Of a stretch of 47,375 bases of DNA, positions 23,175 through 30,955 are shown piece by piece. The notes under the pieces were generated by a model that worked only from the letters and a program-made list of their open reading frames with translations, made no database searches and had not been told where the DNA came from. A program made the position numbers and the translations under genes. Position 1 is the stretch's first letter. Every line of letters starts with the position of its first letter. This DNA comes from an uncultured Gemmatimonadales bacterium (GTDB lineage: Bacteria > Gemmatimonadota > Gemmatimonadetes > Palauibacterales > Palauibacteraceae): contig CAMYMV010000027.1 of assembly GCA_947259585.1 (NCBI GenBank), positions 1-47,375 on the forward strand, read 5' to 3'.

Positions 23175-24821
23175 GTGGTCGCACCCTTCCTCCTCGGCGC
23201 GCTCGCCATCGTGTTCCTGCTCGCCTACTGGCAGCCGGGAGCGGGCGTCGTCGTCGGGATCCTGCTGCTCCTCTTCCTTCCCGGACGCTGGTGGCGATGG
23301 AAGACCCGGCGCTTCCACCGCGGGCTGCGGTCCTTGAAGTCGGGGGATTCGGCGGCCGCGCGAGGCGAGTTCGAGAGCTTTCTGACCGAGATGGAGCGGA
23401 ATCCGCGCTTCGAGCGCTGGCAGCCGATCTTCAACCTCGGCCGGCGATACTCCTATCCCGGAGCGGCACACGCGAACATCGGCGTGACGTGGCTTCACGA
23501 GGGAGATCCTGCGAAGGCGCTCCATCACTTCGAGATCGCGCGCCGTCTGGACGAGACCTCCGCTCAGGCCGCGTTCGGCGAAGCGGCGGCCCGGCGGCGG
23601 CTGCACCAGCTGCGCAAGGCGGAAAAAGCTGCGGAGCGCGCGACGGAGCTAAGGCCGAGCTACTTGCCGGCTAGGCTGCTACTGGCTGAGATCCGCCGCG
23701 AGAGGGGTGACGACGAGGGGGCGGCGGAGGTGCTTCGTCCCCTAGCGGAAGATGGCCAGGACCCAGAGTCTCTCATCCGGGAGATGCTGTCGCAGTGGCC
23801 GGAATCGGCTGACAAGAGCGAGGACACCATTCTGGCGACGACCGCTTCACTCGGGGTCGCGTCCGGCGAGGCGCTCGCGCAGGAGACGAGAGCCGAATGG
23901 GCGATAGCCGTGCACGGCGGCGCGGGCACGGCACGCCCCCAGGATGTCGGCAGTGACAGGGAGCGTCAGTTCCGGGAGAAGCTGACCGAGGCACTCTCGG
24001 CGGGCGGCGACATCCTGGCGTCGGGCGGAAGCGCTCTGGATGCCGTGGAAGCGGCGATCCGGATCATGGAGGACTCTCCGCTCTTCAACGCCGGCAAGGG
24101 GGCCGTCTTCAACCACGACGGGAGCAACGAGCTCGACGCCTCGATCATGGACGGCGCGACCCTCGAGGCCGGAGCCGTGGCGTCCGTCCGCCACGTGAAG
24201 AACCCGATCACCCTCTCCCGACGCGTGATGGATTCCTCGCCCCACGTGCTGTTGGCGGGCGCCGGCGCCGAGGAGTTCGCGCTCGAACAGGGGATCGAGC
24301 TCGTGCCCACCTCCTACTTCTTCACCGAGTCCCGCTGGCGCTCGTTGCAGCGGGCACTTGAGGCGGAGCAGAGTGCGGACGCGCGAGGCGGAGGCGAGCT
24401 GGGCGCCTCCGGCACGGTCGGTGTCGTCGCCCTGGACATGAACGGAGACCTGGCCGCGGGGACGTCCACGGGCGGGCGGACCAACAAGCGCTACGGCCGC
24501 ATCGGAGACTCCCCGATCGTCGGCGCGGGCACCTACGCCGACAACGACGCCTGCGCCGTCTCCGGGACCGGCCACGGGGAGTTTTTCATCACGAACGCAG
24601 TCGCATTCGACATCTGCGCTCGCGTCCGGTACCTGGACGAGACGATCGGCGATGCCGCCGACTACGTCGTGATGGGCTTGCTTGTCGAGCAAAGCGCCGA
24701 CGGCGGCGTGATCGCGATGGACCCGTACGGGAACGTGGCGATGCCCTTCAACACCTCCGCGATGCTGCGTGGGTACCTGCGGGCCGGCGCCGAGCCGGAG
24801 GTGGCGATCTTCAGGGAGTAG
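23175..24821 (+). CDS. membrane-anchored TPR protein fused to isoaspartyl peptidase/asparaginase (Ntn hydrolase)
   Basis: Residues 1-35 are two hydrophobic helices (FLLGALAIVFLLAYW, GVVVGILLLLFLPG). Residues 50-210 are helical repeats of TPR type (AHANIGVTWLHEGDPAKALHHFEIARRLDE, ATELRPSYLPARLLLAEIRRERGDDEGAAEVL). Residues 245-548 are a complete plant-type asparaginase / isoaspartyl aminopeptidase: AIAVHGGAGTARP, SALDAVEAAIRIMEDSPLFNAGKGAVF, ELDASIMDG, the autocleavage site at G-T414-VGVVALD, STGGRTNKRYGRIGD, and GAGTYADN. The enzyme hydrolyses beta-aspartyl peptides or asparagine after cleaving itself at T414. The linker ASLGVASGEALAQE looks like the end of an old signal peptide. This suggests fusion of a TPR gene with a formerly separate exported enzyme. 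The start is GTG 23175. Confidence 0.85.
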   Translation: MVAPFLLGALAIVFLLAYWQPGAGVVVGILLLLFLPGRWWRWKTRRFHRGLRSLKSGDSAAARGEFESFLTEMERNPRFERWQPIFNLGRRYSYPGAAHANIGVTWLHEGDPAKALHHFEIARRLDETSAQAAFGEAAARRRLHQLRKAEKAAERATELRPSYLPARLLLAEIRRERGDDEGAAEVLRPLAEDGQDPESLIREMLSQWPESADKSEDTILATTASLGVASGEALAQETRAEWAIAVHGGAGTARPQDVGSDRERQFREKLTEALSAGGDILASGGSALDAVEAAIRIMEDSPLFNAGKGAVFNHDGSNELDASIMDGATLEAGAVASVRHVKNPITLSRRVMDSSPHVLLAGAGAEEFALEQGIELVPTSYFFTESRWRSLQRALEAEQSADARGGGELGASGTVGVVALDMNGDLAAGTSTGGRTNKRYGRIGDSPIVGAGTYADNDACAVSGTGHGEFFITNAVAFDICARVRYLDETIGDAADYVVMGLLVEQSADGGVIAMDPYGNVAMPFNTSAMLRGYLRAGAEPEVAIFRE

Positions 24822-24841
24822 AGCGTATGGCCGGGGGTGCC

Positions 24842-25711
24842 CTACGCCCCCGCGATCAGCAGCACCCCCGCCAGTATCACCACCGCACCGGCGAGCCGTT
24901 CCCGCAGCCGCGGCTCGCCGAACAGGAGCGAGGCCAGGAGCACGGTCACGATCGCGCCGCTGCGCTTGATGGAGATCACGTAGGCCGCCAGGGTCCGCTG
25001 GAGCGCCTCCATTTGCACGATGAACATCAAGGCGAACAGCAGCCCCTGGATCGCGAGCAGCCACCCGGTCCGCCTTGACAGCGCCTCCCGGAAGCCTTCG
25101 CCGCGCCGCATCACGAGTGGTGCGAACAGAAGGCCGATCATGCCGGTCTGGAGTGTCCCGTAGAAGGCGGTCGATGAGGAGACCGTGGCGACCTTGTCCA
25201 CCACGGCGCTGATCGACCAGATGAGCGCGACCGCCAGCATCCGTCGTGCGCCCGGGTCGAGAAAGACGGCCGCAAGGGGCGCCAGGAGTCCCGAGCGCCG
25301 CTCCGAGAAGTTGAGCAGGTAGACGCCGGTGACGACCAGAAGGATGCCCCACAGGCCTATCAGCCCCGGAAGATCGCCCAGCAGCACCCATTCGATCGGC
25401 ATGACGAAGATCGGCGTCAGGGCGAGCAGCGGGTAGGTAAGTCCCAGGTCGCTCTTCTGGATCGCCGACACGTAGAGATAGAACGACACCAGGTTGATCG
25501 TGACGTTGGTGAGGAGCGCCGGCCAAAACCGCGGCCCGATCGACTCGGGGGCTCCCTGAAAGGCCAGGTAGACCGCGAGGACGGGAAAGGCGAAGGCGAA
25601 GATCGCCCAGCTGGCTGCGGGCCCGGAGACCGTTCGCGTGATCCACTTCGTCCACACGCCCTGCAGTCCGTAAAAAACGGCCGTCGCGAGAGCGAGGGCG
25701 AGCCAGGTCAA
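24842..25711 (-). CDS. EamA-family (DMT) permease
   Basis: This is a 289-residue inner-membrane protein with about ten hydrophobic helices in two EamA repeats. The first is TWLALALATAVFYGLQGVWTKW ... LGLTYPLLALTPIFVMPIEWVLLGD; the second is MLAVALIWSISAVVDKVA ... AAYVISIKRSGAIVTVLLASLLFGEPRLRERLAGAVVILAGVLLI. The S-x-KRSGAI-xTVLLA-LLFGE segment is typical of drug/metabolite transporters. The substrate cannot be told from sequence. The gene is convergent with the asparaginase fusion (20 bases between stops) and follows a strong terminator (25802-25851) that separates it from the lipoprotein gene upstream on the same strand, so it probably has its own promoter in 25712-25800. Confidence 0.88.
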   Translation of the reverse strand: MTWLALALATAVFYGLQGVWTKWITRTVSGPAASWAIFAFAFPVLAVYLAFQGAPESIGPRFWPALLTNVTINLVSFYLYVSAIQKSDLGLTYPLLALTPIFVMPIEWVLLGDLPGLIGLWGILLVVTGVYLLNFSERRSGLLAPLAAVFLDPGARRMLAVALIWSISAVVDKVATVSSSTAFYGTLQTGMIGLLFAPLVMRRGEGFREALSRRTGWLLAIQGLLFALMFIVQMEALQRTLAAYVISIKRSGAIVTVLLASLLFGEPRLRERLAGAVVILAGVLLIAGA

Positions 25712-25801
25712 CGGGTGCGGGCCATTAAGTCGGAGCGATCGGAGAGATCGGGGCGCGGCGCCGAAGCAGAGCGGGACGGGGGATCGCCGCGCGTGGAGAC
25801 C

Positions 25802-25851
25802 AAAAATCGCTCAGGAGCGGCCATCGGATCGGCCGAGGTCGCCCCTGAGCG
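25802..25851 (-). terminator. rho-independent terminator after the His-rich lipoprotein gene
   Basis: On the minus strand, CGCTCAGG (25851-25844) pairs with CCTGAGCG (25815-25808). An inner CGGCC/GGCCG pair lies within, and the outer stem is followed by A and TTTTT (25806-25802). An 8-bp perfect outer stem plus T-tract just past the stop at 25878 is a textbook intrinsic terminator. Confidence 0.8.
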
Positions 25852-25877
25852 CTGATGTAGCTGAAGATGGCGGCTAG

Positions 25878-27158
25878 CTAGCCGTCGCCCTGCCCGCTGC
25901 CCTCCTCGCCGCCGTGCTCGTGTCCGCCACCCTTCTCGGGCTCCGGATGGTGTCCGGCCGGCTCGGTCCCTTCGGCCTCACCCTCGGGTGCGCCGTCGGT
26001 GGCGTCGCCCGCGGCTGGCATCTCCATCCCCTCGCCGCCGGCCGGCATCTCCATGTCATCCATGGTCGACGCGCCATGGCCGTGACTGCCGCCATGGCCG
26101 TGGCCCTCCATCCGGTCGGGCGCCGTGATCGTGTTGTTCAGGTCCAGGACGTAGGCCGGGTCGTTCGGGTCGTAGGGAGGCCACTCGCCGTCGCCCATGA
26201 TCGCGACGACGCCGCCGATCGCTCCCATGCCCATGTCGGGCGCCGGAACGTCCAGCGGGTTCTCGTACTCCACGACGATCCGGTACTCGCGGTCCTTGTA
26301 GATCTTCTTCCCGAGCTGGAGGATGAACTTGGAGCTCGGAACTCCGACCATCCGGCCGGCCTCGTTGACCTCGGGCTCGGCCCGCCAGAGGACCTCGCCG
26401 CTCGTAGCGTCCTCGAGGCGAAGCTCGGTCGCGTAGTCGTGGACATGGCCACCGATCCCGAGAATCCTCGCGTCCACGCCGGGACGGGCCGTGTAGGAGC
26501 GCTCCGAATGCCCGGGCGGAACCTCGAAGTCCTTGACGCCGTCGAAGCCCATCACGTCCAGGTAGAACGGATAAACCGCCATCGGGTTGATCAGCCCCTC
26601 ATCAGCCCGGCTGTACTTGAGCTTGAAGTGCAGATAGACGTCGGCATAGTCCTCGCCCAGTGGGTTGCCGAACATGGTCGCGATCAGCATCCGGCCCCCC
26701 TCCTCGAGCGGGAATCCGATCACTCCCGGGATGCTCTCCCGCTGGTTCTCACGCCCGGCGGCGAGAACACGGCGGGAGATTGGCGTGAACAGCTCGCGGT
26801 TGTCCGGATCGATCAGGTTGACATGGTGAAGCAGGTCGGCCGGCAGGACCTCGCCGCCGCCGCTCCGGATCTCCCACTCGAAGCCGTGCATGTAGGCGTC
26901 GAACGGGAGCTTGGCCCATTGCATCGGCAGGCGGATGTGCGGCCCATCCGCCGGCAGATCGACCGGGCCGATCACGAACTCGAGGGCCTCGCCCGGGTGG
27001 TCGATGAGCGTGAGACTCTCGTCGCTGTCGACGGTGACGGCCGGGGCTTCGGAGCCGCAGCCCGTCAGGCCGGCCGAAAGCGCCACGATCAGCGCGCCGC
27101 CCAGCAGGGCACGGCTTGGAGCACTTCTCGAGAATAGCATGGAATCAGACTCGTTCAT
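25878..27158 (-). CDS. His/Met-rich lipoprotein, copper type II monooxygenase-like
   Basis: This is a 426-residue exported lipoprotein: MNESDSMLFSRSAPSR, a hydrophobic stretch, then lipobox LTGC with C34. The body has LLHHVNLIDPD (H111-H112) and GIGGHVHDYATELRLED (H238, H240). This is the spacing order of the HH and HxH copper ligands in peptidylglycine-hydroxylase-type copper monooxygenases; several Met residues after these could be the third CuM ligand. The C-terminal 80 residues are low-complexity His/Met/Gly/Glu-rich (HGHGGSHGHGAS, MDDMEMPAGG, GHHPEPEKGGGHEHGG), suited to metal binding. Function is inferred: periplasmic copper-dependent oxygenation or copper binding. The start at ATG 27158 is chosen because longer frames collide with the ferredoxin gene and lack the lipoprotein signal. 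Confidence 0.7.
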   Translation of the reverse strand: MNESDSMLFSRSAPSRALLGGALIVALSAGLTGCGSEAPAVTVDSDESLTLIDHPGEALEFVIGPVDLPADGPHIRLPMQWAKLPFDAYMHGFEWEIRSGGGEVLPADLLHHVNLIDPDNRELFTPISRRVLAAGRENQRESIPGVIGFPLEEGGRMLIATMFGNPLGEDYADVYLHFKLKYSRADEGLINPMAVYPFYLDVMGFDGVKDFEVPPGHSERSYTARPGVDARILGIGGHVHDYATELRLEDATSGEVLWRAEPEVNEAGRMVGVPSSKFILQLGKKIYKDREYRIVVEYENPLDVPAPDMGMGAIGGVVAIMGDGEWPPYDPNDPAYVLDLNNTITAPDRMEGHGHGGSHGHGASTMDDMEMPAGGEGMEMPAAGDATDGAPEGEAEGTEPAGHHPEPEKGGGHEHGGEEGSGQGDG

Positions 27159-27256
27159 GGGTACGCCAGTGCGACGGCCTTCGGGCATTCGTTCAGGTCG
27201 TCGTGGACGGCTTGATGGACCGGCCCGCTGCTGCCGGCGGAATGGATCGTCCGTCG

Positions 27257-27502
27257 TCAGGGAGGCGGTACGTCGAAGTATACGTAATTCTTGGCGATGA
27301 AGGCGCTCCACTCCTCGGGGACCTCATCGTCCGGGAAGATCGCCTCCACAGGACATTCGGGCACACAAGCGCCGCAGTCGATGCACTCCTCGGGGTGGAT
27401 GTAGAACATGTCCTCCCCCTCGTAGATACAGTCGACCGGGCAGACGTCGACGCACGACGCGTCCTTGGTGTCGATGCAGGGCTGCGCGATGATATAGGTC
27501 AT
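27257..27502 (-). CDS. fdxA: 7Fe ferredoxin (3Fe-4S / 4Fe-4S)
   Basis: This is an 81-residue electron carrier of FdxA type. Cysteines are C9, C17, C21, C25, C40, C43, C46 and C50. In this family C9, C17 and C50 would hold the 3Fe-4S cluster and C21, C40, C43 and C46 the 4Fe-4S cluster, with C25 not a ligand. Sequence [20 protein letters not shown], then [15 protein letters not shown] and [17 protein letters not shown] is characteristic. It is cytosolic. It could supply electrons to radical-SAM enzymes in this window such as LipA or HpnH, but that is inference. A promoter-like pair lies about 65 bases upstream. The gene is divergent from lipA. Confidence 0.92.
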   Translation of the reverse strand: MTYIIAQPCIDTKDASCVDVCPVDCIYEGEDMFYIHPEECIDCGACVPECPVEAIFPDDEVPEEWSAFIAKNYVYFDVPPP

Positions 27503-27567
27503 GGGGCTCCGATTGCCTTCGTCGGTGTGGCTTGCCGGCGAAGCTCCACCTTCCGCCGGCGCCGGTG

Positions 27568-27596
27568 AGAATATCGCGGATCCGGCACTTCTGCAA
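27568..27596 (-). promoter_or_regulatory. sigma70-like promoter for the ferredoxin gene
   Basis: On the minus strand TTGCAG (27596-27591) and TATTCT (27573-27568) are 17 bases apart, about 65 bases ahead of the fdxA start at 27502. The spacing is ideal and each box matches four of six consensus bases. Confidence 0.4.
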
Positions 27597-27778
27597 CCGA
27601 GTTAATAGTCGGTATTCTGGTGGACGACTACCCCCCTCCGGGGTATGTTGGCACGTCGCATTCGGGCCGGTTCGCGAGGCGATGCAGCGCTCGCGATGGC
27701 GGCCGCTCAGAAAGACACCGGCGCCTCGTCTTCCCGCGCACCCAGCTGGACGACGGGGCTTCGCCGTCGAAGGAACGG

Positions 27779-28753
27779 ATGAAACGTCTCACGGTTCTGA
27801 CAGCCTCACAGCGAGCCGCCAACGGTGCGCTTCCGAGCCATTCGGGCGCCGATGCCTCTAACGGGACCGAGCATTGGCCTGCGAGGAAGCCAGAATGGCT
27901 GAAGGTCCGGGCGCCCGGTGGCTCGAACTACCGCCGCCTCAAGACCCTGGTGCGAAGCGGGGAGCTGCACTCGGTGTGCGAGGAGGCCCACTGTCCGAAC
28001 ATCGGGGAGTGCTGGGAGGCCGGAACGGCCACCTTCCTCATCATGGGCGACATTTGCACCCGTAACTGTCCCTACTGCGCGATCGCCCACGGAAGGCCGG
28101 AAGAGCTGGACGAGGACGAGCCTCGGCGCGTGGCGGAAGCGGTGGCGCGATTGGAGCTGAACCACGTCGTCGTGACCTCGGTGGACCGCGACGATCTTCC
28201 GGACGGCGGTGCCTGGATCTTTGCCGAGGTCATCCGCGAGATCAGGCAACGGCTGCCGGGCTGCTCCATAGAGGTCCTCACCCCCGACTTCCGCGGGGAC
28301 CGGAGGGCGATCCGCACGGTGATCGAGGCCGGTCCGGAGATCTTCAACCACAACATGGAGACCGTTCGGCGGATGCACCGGACGGCGAGGCCGGGCGGGC
28401 GCTACGATCGTTCGCTTCGTGTCCTCTCCGATGCCAGGAAGATGGATGACGAGGTGCTCATCAAGACCGGCATCATGCTCGGCCTCGGAGAAGCTCCCGA
28501 TGACGTGCTAGAGTTCATGCACGACGCCGTGAGCGCGGGCGTGCAGATCCTCACTCTCGGGCAGTACCTGCGGCCCTCCACGGAACACCTGCCGATCCAC
28601 CGGTACGTGACGCCGGAGGAGTTCGTCGACTGGAAGCGGATCGGAGAGGAGCTCGGTCTGCTTCACGTGGAGAGCGGCGCTCTGGTCCGAAGCAGCTATC
28701 ACGCCCGCGAGCAGGTCGAAGAGCTCAAGTCTCGCGCTGCGGCGCTGGGCTGA
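27779..28753 (+). CDS. lipA: lipoyl synthase, radical SAM
   Basis: LipA inserts two sulfurs into octanoyl groups on E2 and H proteins. The radical-SAM motif CTRNCPYCAI (CxxxCxxC) and the auxiliary cluster motif CEEAHCPNIGEC (Cx4Cx5C) are both present, with the C-terminal RSSYHA segment whose Ser is a cluster ligand. TSVDRDDLPDGGA, VLTPDFRGD, FNHNMETV and LGQYLRP are family blocks. From ATG 27779 (AAGGAACGG before it) the length is 324 residues. The frame is open to 27620 but that part is not conserved. It heads a plus-strand cluster of lipA, pdhA, pdhB, pdhC, lpd and lipB, so the lipoylated target (E2, pdhC) is made alongside. Confidence 0.95.
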   Translation: MKRLTVLTASQRAANGALPSHSGADASNGTEHWPARKPEWLKVRAPGGSNYRRLKTLVRSGELHSVCEEAHCPNIGECWEAGTATFLIMGDICTRNCPYCAIAHGRPEELDEDEPRRVAEAVARLELNHVVVTSVDRDDLPDGGAWIFAEVIREIRQRLPGCSIEVLTPDFRGDRRAIRTVIEAGPEIFNHNMETVRRMHRTARPGGRYDRSLRVLSDARKMDDEVLIKTGIMLGLGEAPDDVLEFMHDAVSAGVQILTLGQYLRPSTEHLPIHRYVTPEEFVDWKRIGEELGLLHVESGALVRSSYHAREQVEELKSRAAALG

Positions 28754-28763
28754 GCCGGCGTCG

Positions 28764-28779
28764 CCTGGGACCATTCCCA
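28764..28779 (+). other. small hairpin between lipA and pdhA
   Basis: CTGGGA at 28764-28769 pairs with TCCCAG at 28774-28779 around CCAT. There is no T-tract. It may affect mRNA stability or be chance. Confidence 0.25.
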
Positions 28780-28817
28780 GACACCGCTCCCCGACGACAG
28801 GGACCGAATCAGCAACC

Positions 28818-29900
28818 ATGGCGACGAAAGAGACCCGGGCGCACGGCAATGCGCCCTCGAAGCCGGAAGCGGCGGATCAGCCCGATCTTCTGGGCCTCGA
28901 GCCGGGCGAGCTGAGGGAGCTGCTGCGGCTGATGATCCTGGCCAGGCGCTTCGAGGAGAAGACCGCCGAATCCTATCAGCTGGGCAAGATCGGCGGGTTT
29001 CTCCACCTCTACGTCGGGCAGGAGGCGGTGGCGGCGGGCGCCATCTCGGCGCTTCGCGAGGACGACTACGTGATCTCCGCCTACCGGGAGCATGCGCAGG
29101 CTCTCGTGCGCGGCGTTCCGGCTCGGGCCGTGATGGCGGAGCTCTACGGGCGGGCGACCGGATGCTCGAAGGGCATGGGCGGCTCGATGCATCTCTTCGA
29201 CCGCTCCGTGAACTTCCTGGGCGGGCACGCGATCGTCGGCTCGCACCTCCCGATCGCGGCCGGCGTCGGCTACGCGATCAGGTACCGCGGCGGCGATCAG
29301 GTCTGCCTCTGCTTCTTCGGCGACGCCGCGGTGAATATCGGTGCCTTCCACGAGGCCCTGAACATGGCCGCCAAGTGGGAGCTGCCGGTGGTCTGGATCA
29401 TCGAGAACAACGCCTACGGGATGGGCACGGAGATCAGCCGTTCGGCGGCGATCACCGAGTTGGTGGACCGCGCCTGTGCCTACGAGGGAACGGCCTCCGC
29501 GCAGGTCGACGGCATGGACGTCCTGAAGGTGCGGGCCGCGATCGACGAAGCCGTCCGGATCGCCCGGGAGGAGAAGCGTCCCTCGCTCATCGAGGCCATC
29601 ACCTACCGCTTCATGGGGCACTCGATGGCCGATCCCTCGCACGGCACCTACCGGGCCCGCGAGGAGGTCGAGGGTTGGCGGGAGGACGATCCGATCCTCT
29701 CTCTCAGCGACACGCTGATCGAGGCCGGCCTGATGACCTCCGAGGAGTACGAGGAGATGGACCGCGCGGTGATCGAGGAGGTGGAGGAGTCGGCCGAGTT
29801 CGCCGAGGCCAGCCCTCGGCCCGATGAGAGCCACATCTACGACCTCGCCTACTCGGATGAGTACCCCCACGGCCTGGACCGGAGGGACTCATGGCGGTGA
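28818..29900 (+). CDS. pdhA: pyruvate dehydrogenase E1 alpha subunit
   Basis: This thiamine-diphosphate subunit decarboxylates pyruvate. It has LLRLMILARRFEEKTAESYQLGKIGGFLHLYVGQEA, then YREHAQAL, GCSKGMGGSMHLFD, GGHAIVGSHLPIAAGVGYA, and the TPP motif from GDAAVNIGAFHEALNMAAKW through WIIENNAYGMGT. The C-terminal TYRFMGHSMADPSHGTYR contains the phosphorylation-loop region of the family. Length is 360 residues. The last 10 bases overlap pdhB (start 29891), indicating coupled translation of the two E1 subunits, which form an alpha2beta2 tetramer. The start at ATG 28818 lies 64 bases after lipA. Confidence 0.95.
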   Translation: MATKETRAHGNAPSKPEAADQPDLLGLEPGELRELLRLMILARRFEEKTAESYQLGKIGGFLHLYVGQEAVAAGAISALREDDYVISAYREHAQALVRGVPARAVMAELYGRATGCSKGMGGSMHLFDRSVNFLGGHAIVGSHLPIAAGVGYAIRYRGGDQVCLCFFGDAAVNIGAFHEALNMAAKWELPVVWIIENNAYGMGTEISRSAAITELVDRACAYEGTASAQVDGMDVLKVRAAIDEAVRIAREEKRPSLIEAITYRFMGHSMADPSHGTYRAREEVEGWREDDPILSLSDTLIEAGLMTSEEYEEMDRAVIEEVEESAEFAEASPRPDESHIYDLAYSDEYPHGLDRRDSWR

Positions 29901-30877
29901 TCACCTACCGGGAGGCCCTCAACCAGGCCCTCCGCGAGGAGATGGTCCGGGACGAGAGCGTCTTCCTCATCGGCGAGGAGGTCGCCGAGTACGACGGGGC
30001 CTACAAGGTCTCCAAGAACCTGCTGGAGGAGTTCGGGGAGTGGCGCGTGAGGGATGCGCCGATCGCTGAGCTGGGTTTCGCCGGCCTCGGCGTGGGCGCG
30101 GCGATGGTCGGCCTGAGGCCGATCGTGGAGTTCATGACCTGGAACTTCGCGCTGCTGGCGATCGATCAGGTCATCAACAGCGCGGCGAAGCTCTATCAGA
30201 TGTCGGGCGGGCAGTACAACGTCCCGATCGTCTTCCGCGGCCCTGGGGGTGCGGCGCTGATGCTGGCCGCGCAGCACTCCCAGTCGCCTGAGCCCTGGCT
30301 GGCCTATGTGCCCGGCCTGAAAGTCTGTTCGCCAGCCACGCCGTACGATGCAAAAGGACTCCTGAAGTCGGCGGTCAGGGACAACGACCCCGTCTGCTTC
30401 ATCGAGGGCGAGCTCCTGTACAACGTGAAGGGCGAGGTACCCGAGGACGAAGAGATCCTGGTGCCGATCGGCTCGGCCGACGTGAAGCGGCAGGGGGACG
30501 ATGTAACGATCGTCACGTACGGCAAGATGGTGCACGAGGCGCTGCGAGCCGCCGAGACGCTGTCGGCGGAAGACGAGGTGGAGGCCGACGTGGTCGACCT
30601 GCGCTCGGTGCGCCCCATCGACGTGCCGACCGTGCTCGCCTCGGTCCGGACGACGAACCGGGCGGTGATCGTCGAGGAGGGATGGCCGGTCGCCAACATC
30701 GGAGCCCAGCTCGTGGACGACATCCAGCGCGAGGCATTCGACGCCTTGGACGCCCCGATCGCACGGGTGACCGGGCTGGACGTGCCGATGCCCTACGCGC
30801 GCAACCTGGAGAAGCTGGTGCTGCCGTCGGCCGAGAACATCCGCGCCGCCGCGCGCGAGGTCTGCTATATCTCATGA
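29891..30877 (+). CDS. pdhB: pyruvate dehydrogenase E1 beta subunit
   Basis: This is the partner of PdhA. MAVITYREALNQALREEMVRDESVFLIGEEVAEYDGAYKVS, then RVRDAPIAELGFAGLGVGAAMVGLRPIVEFMTWNF and QVINSAAKLYQMSGGQ are canonical for E1-beta, as are FRGPGGAALMLAAQHSQSPEPWLAYVPGLKV and VVDLRSVRPIDVPTVLASV. The YKVSKN region and the conserved Glu of the VEFMTW segment contribute to the TPP site. Length is 328 residues, normal. The gene overlaps pdhA by 10 bases. Its stop (TGA 30875-30877) lies within ATGATGA, which also offers the start of a 26-codon frame leading to pdhC. Confidence 0.95.
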   Translation: MAVITYREALNQALREEMVRDESVFLIGEEVAEYDGAYKVSKNLLEEFGEWRVRDAPIAELGFAGLGVGAAMVGLRPIVEFMTWNFALLAIDQVINSAAKLYQMSGGQYNVPIVFRGPGGAALMLAAQHSQSPEPWLAYVPGLKVCSPATPYDAKGLLKSAVRDNDPVCFIEGELLYNVKGEVPEDEEILVPIGSADVKRQGDDVTIVTYGKMVHEALRAAETLSAEDEVEADVVDLRSVRPIDVPTVLASVRTTNRAVIVEEGWPVANIGAQLVDDIQREAFDALDAPIARVTGLDVPMPYARNLEKLVLPSAENIRAAAREVCYIS

Positions 30878-30954
30878 TGATAGACTATCGGTTAGCTATA
30901 TATATGGCTGCAGATAATCCGCCCAAGCCCGCTTCCGGAGAGGGCGAGGTCTAG
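30874..30954 (+). CDS. possible 26-residue coupling ORF between pdhB and pdhC
   Basis: ATG 30874 overlaps the pdhB stop (ATGA) and opens a frame MMIDYRLAIYMAADNPPK... ending at TAG 30952-30954, one base before the pdhC GTG. The first half is unusually A+T-rich for this genome (TAGCTATATATATGGC). It fills the whole gap, so ribosomes leaving pdhB could be carried to pdhC. It may be a coupling device rather than a functional protein. Evidence is positional only. Confidence 0.3.
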   Translation: MMIDYRLAIYMAADNPPKPASGEGEV

Positions 30955-30955
30955 A

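Noticed and set aside
23847..25655. 602-codon minus-strand frame opposite the asparaginase domain and overlapping the EamA gene
   Set aside because: It is out of frame with the EamA permease, which has clear membrane helices, and antisense to the asparaginase.
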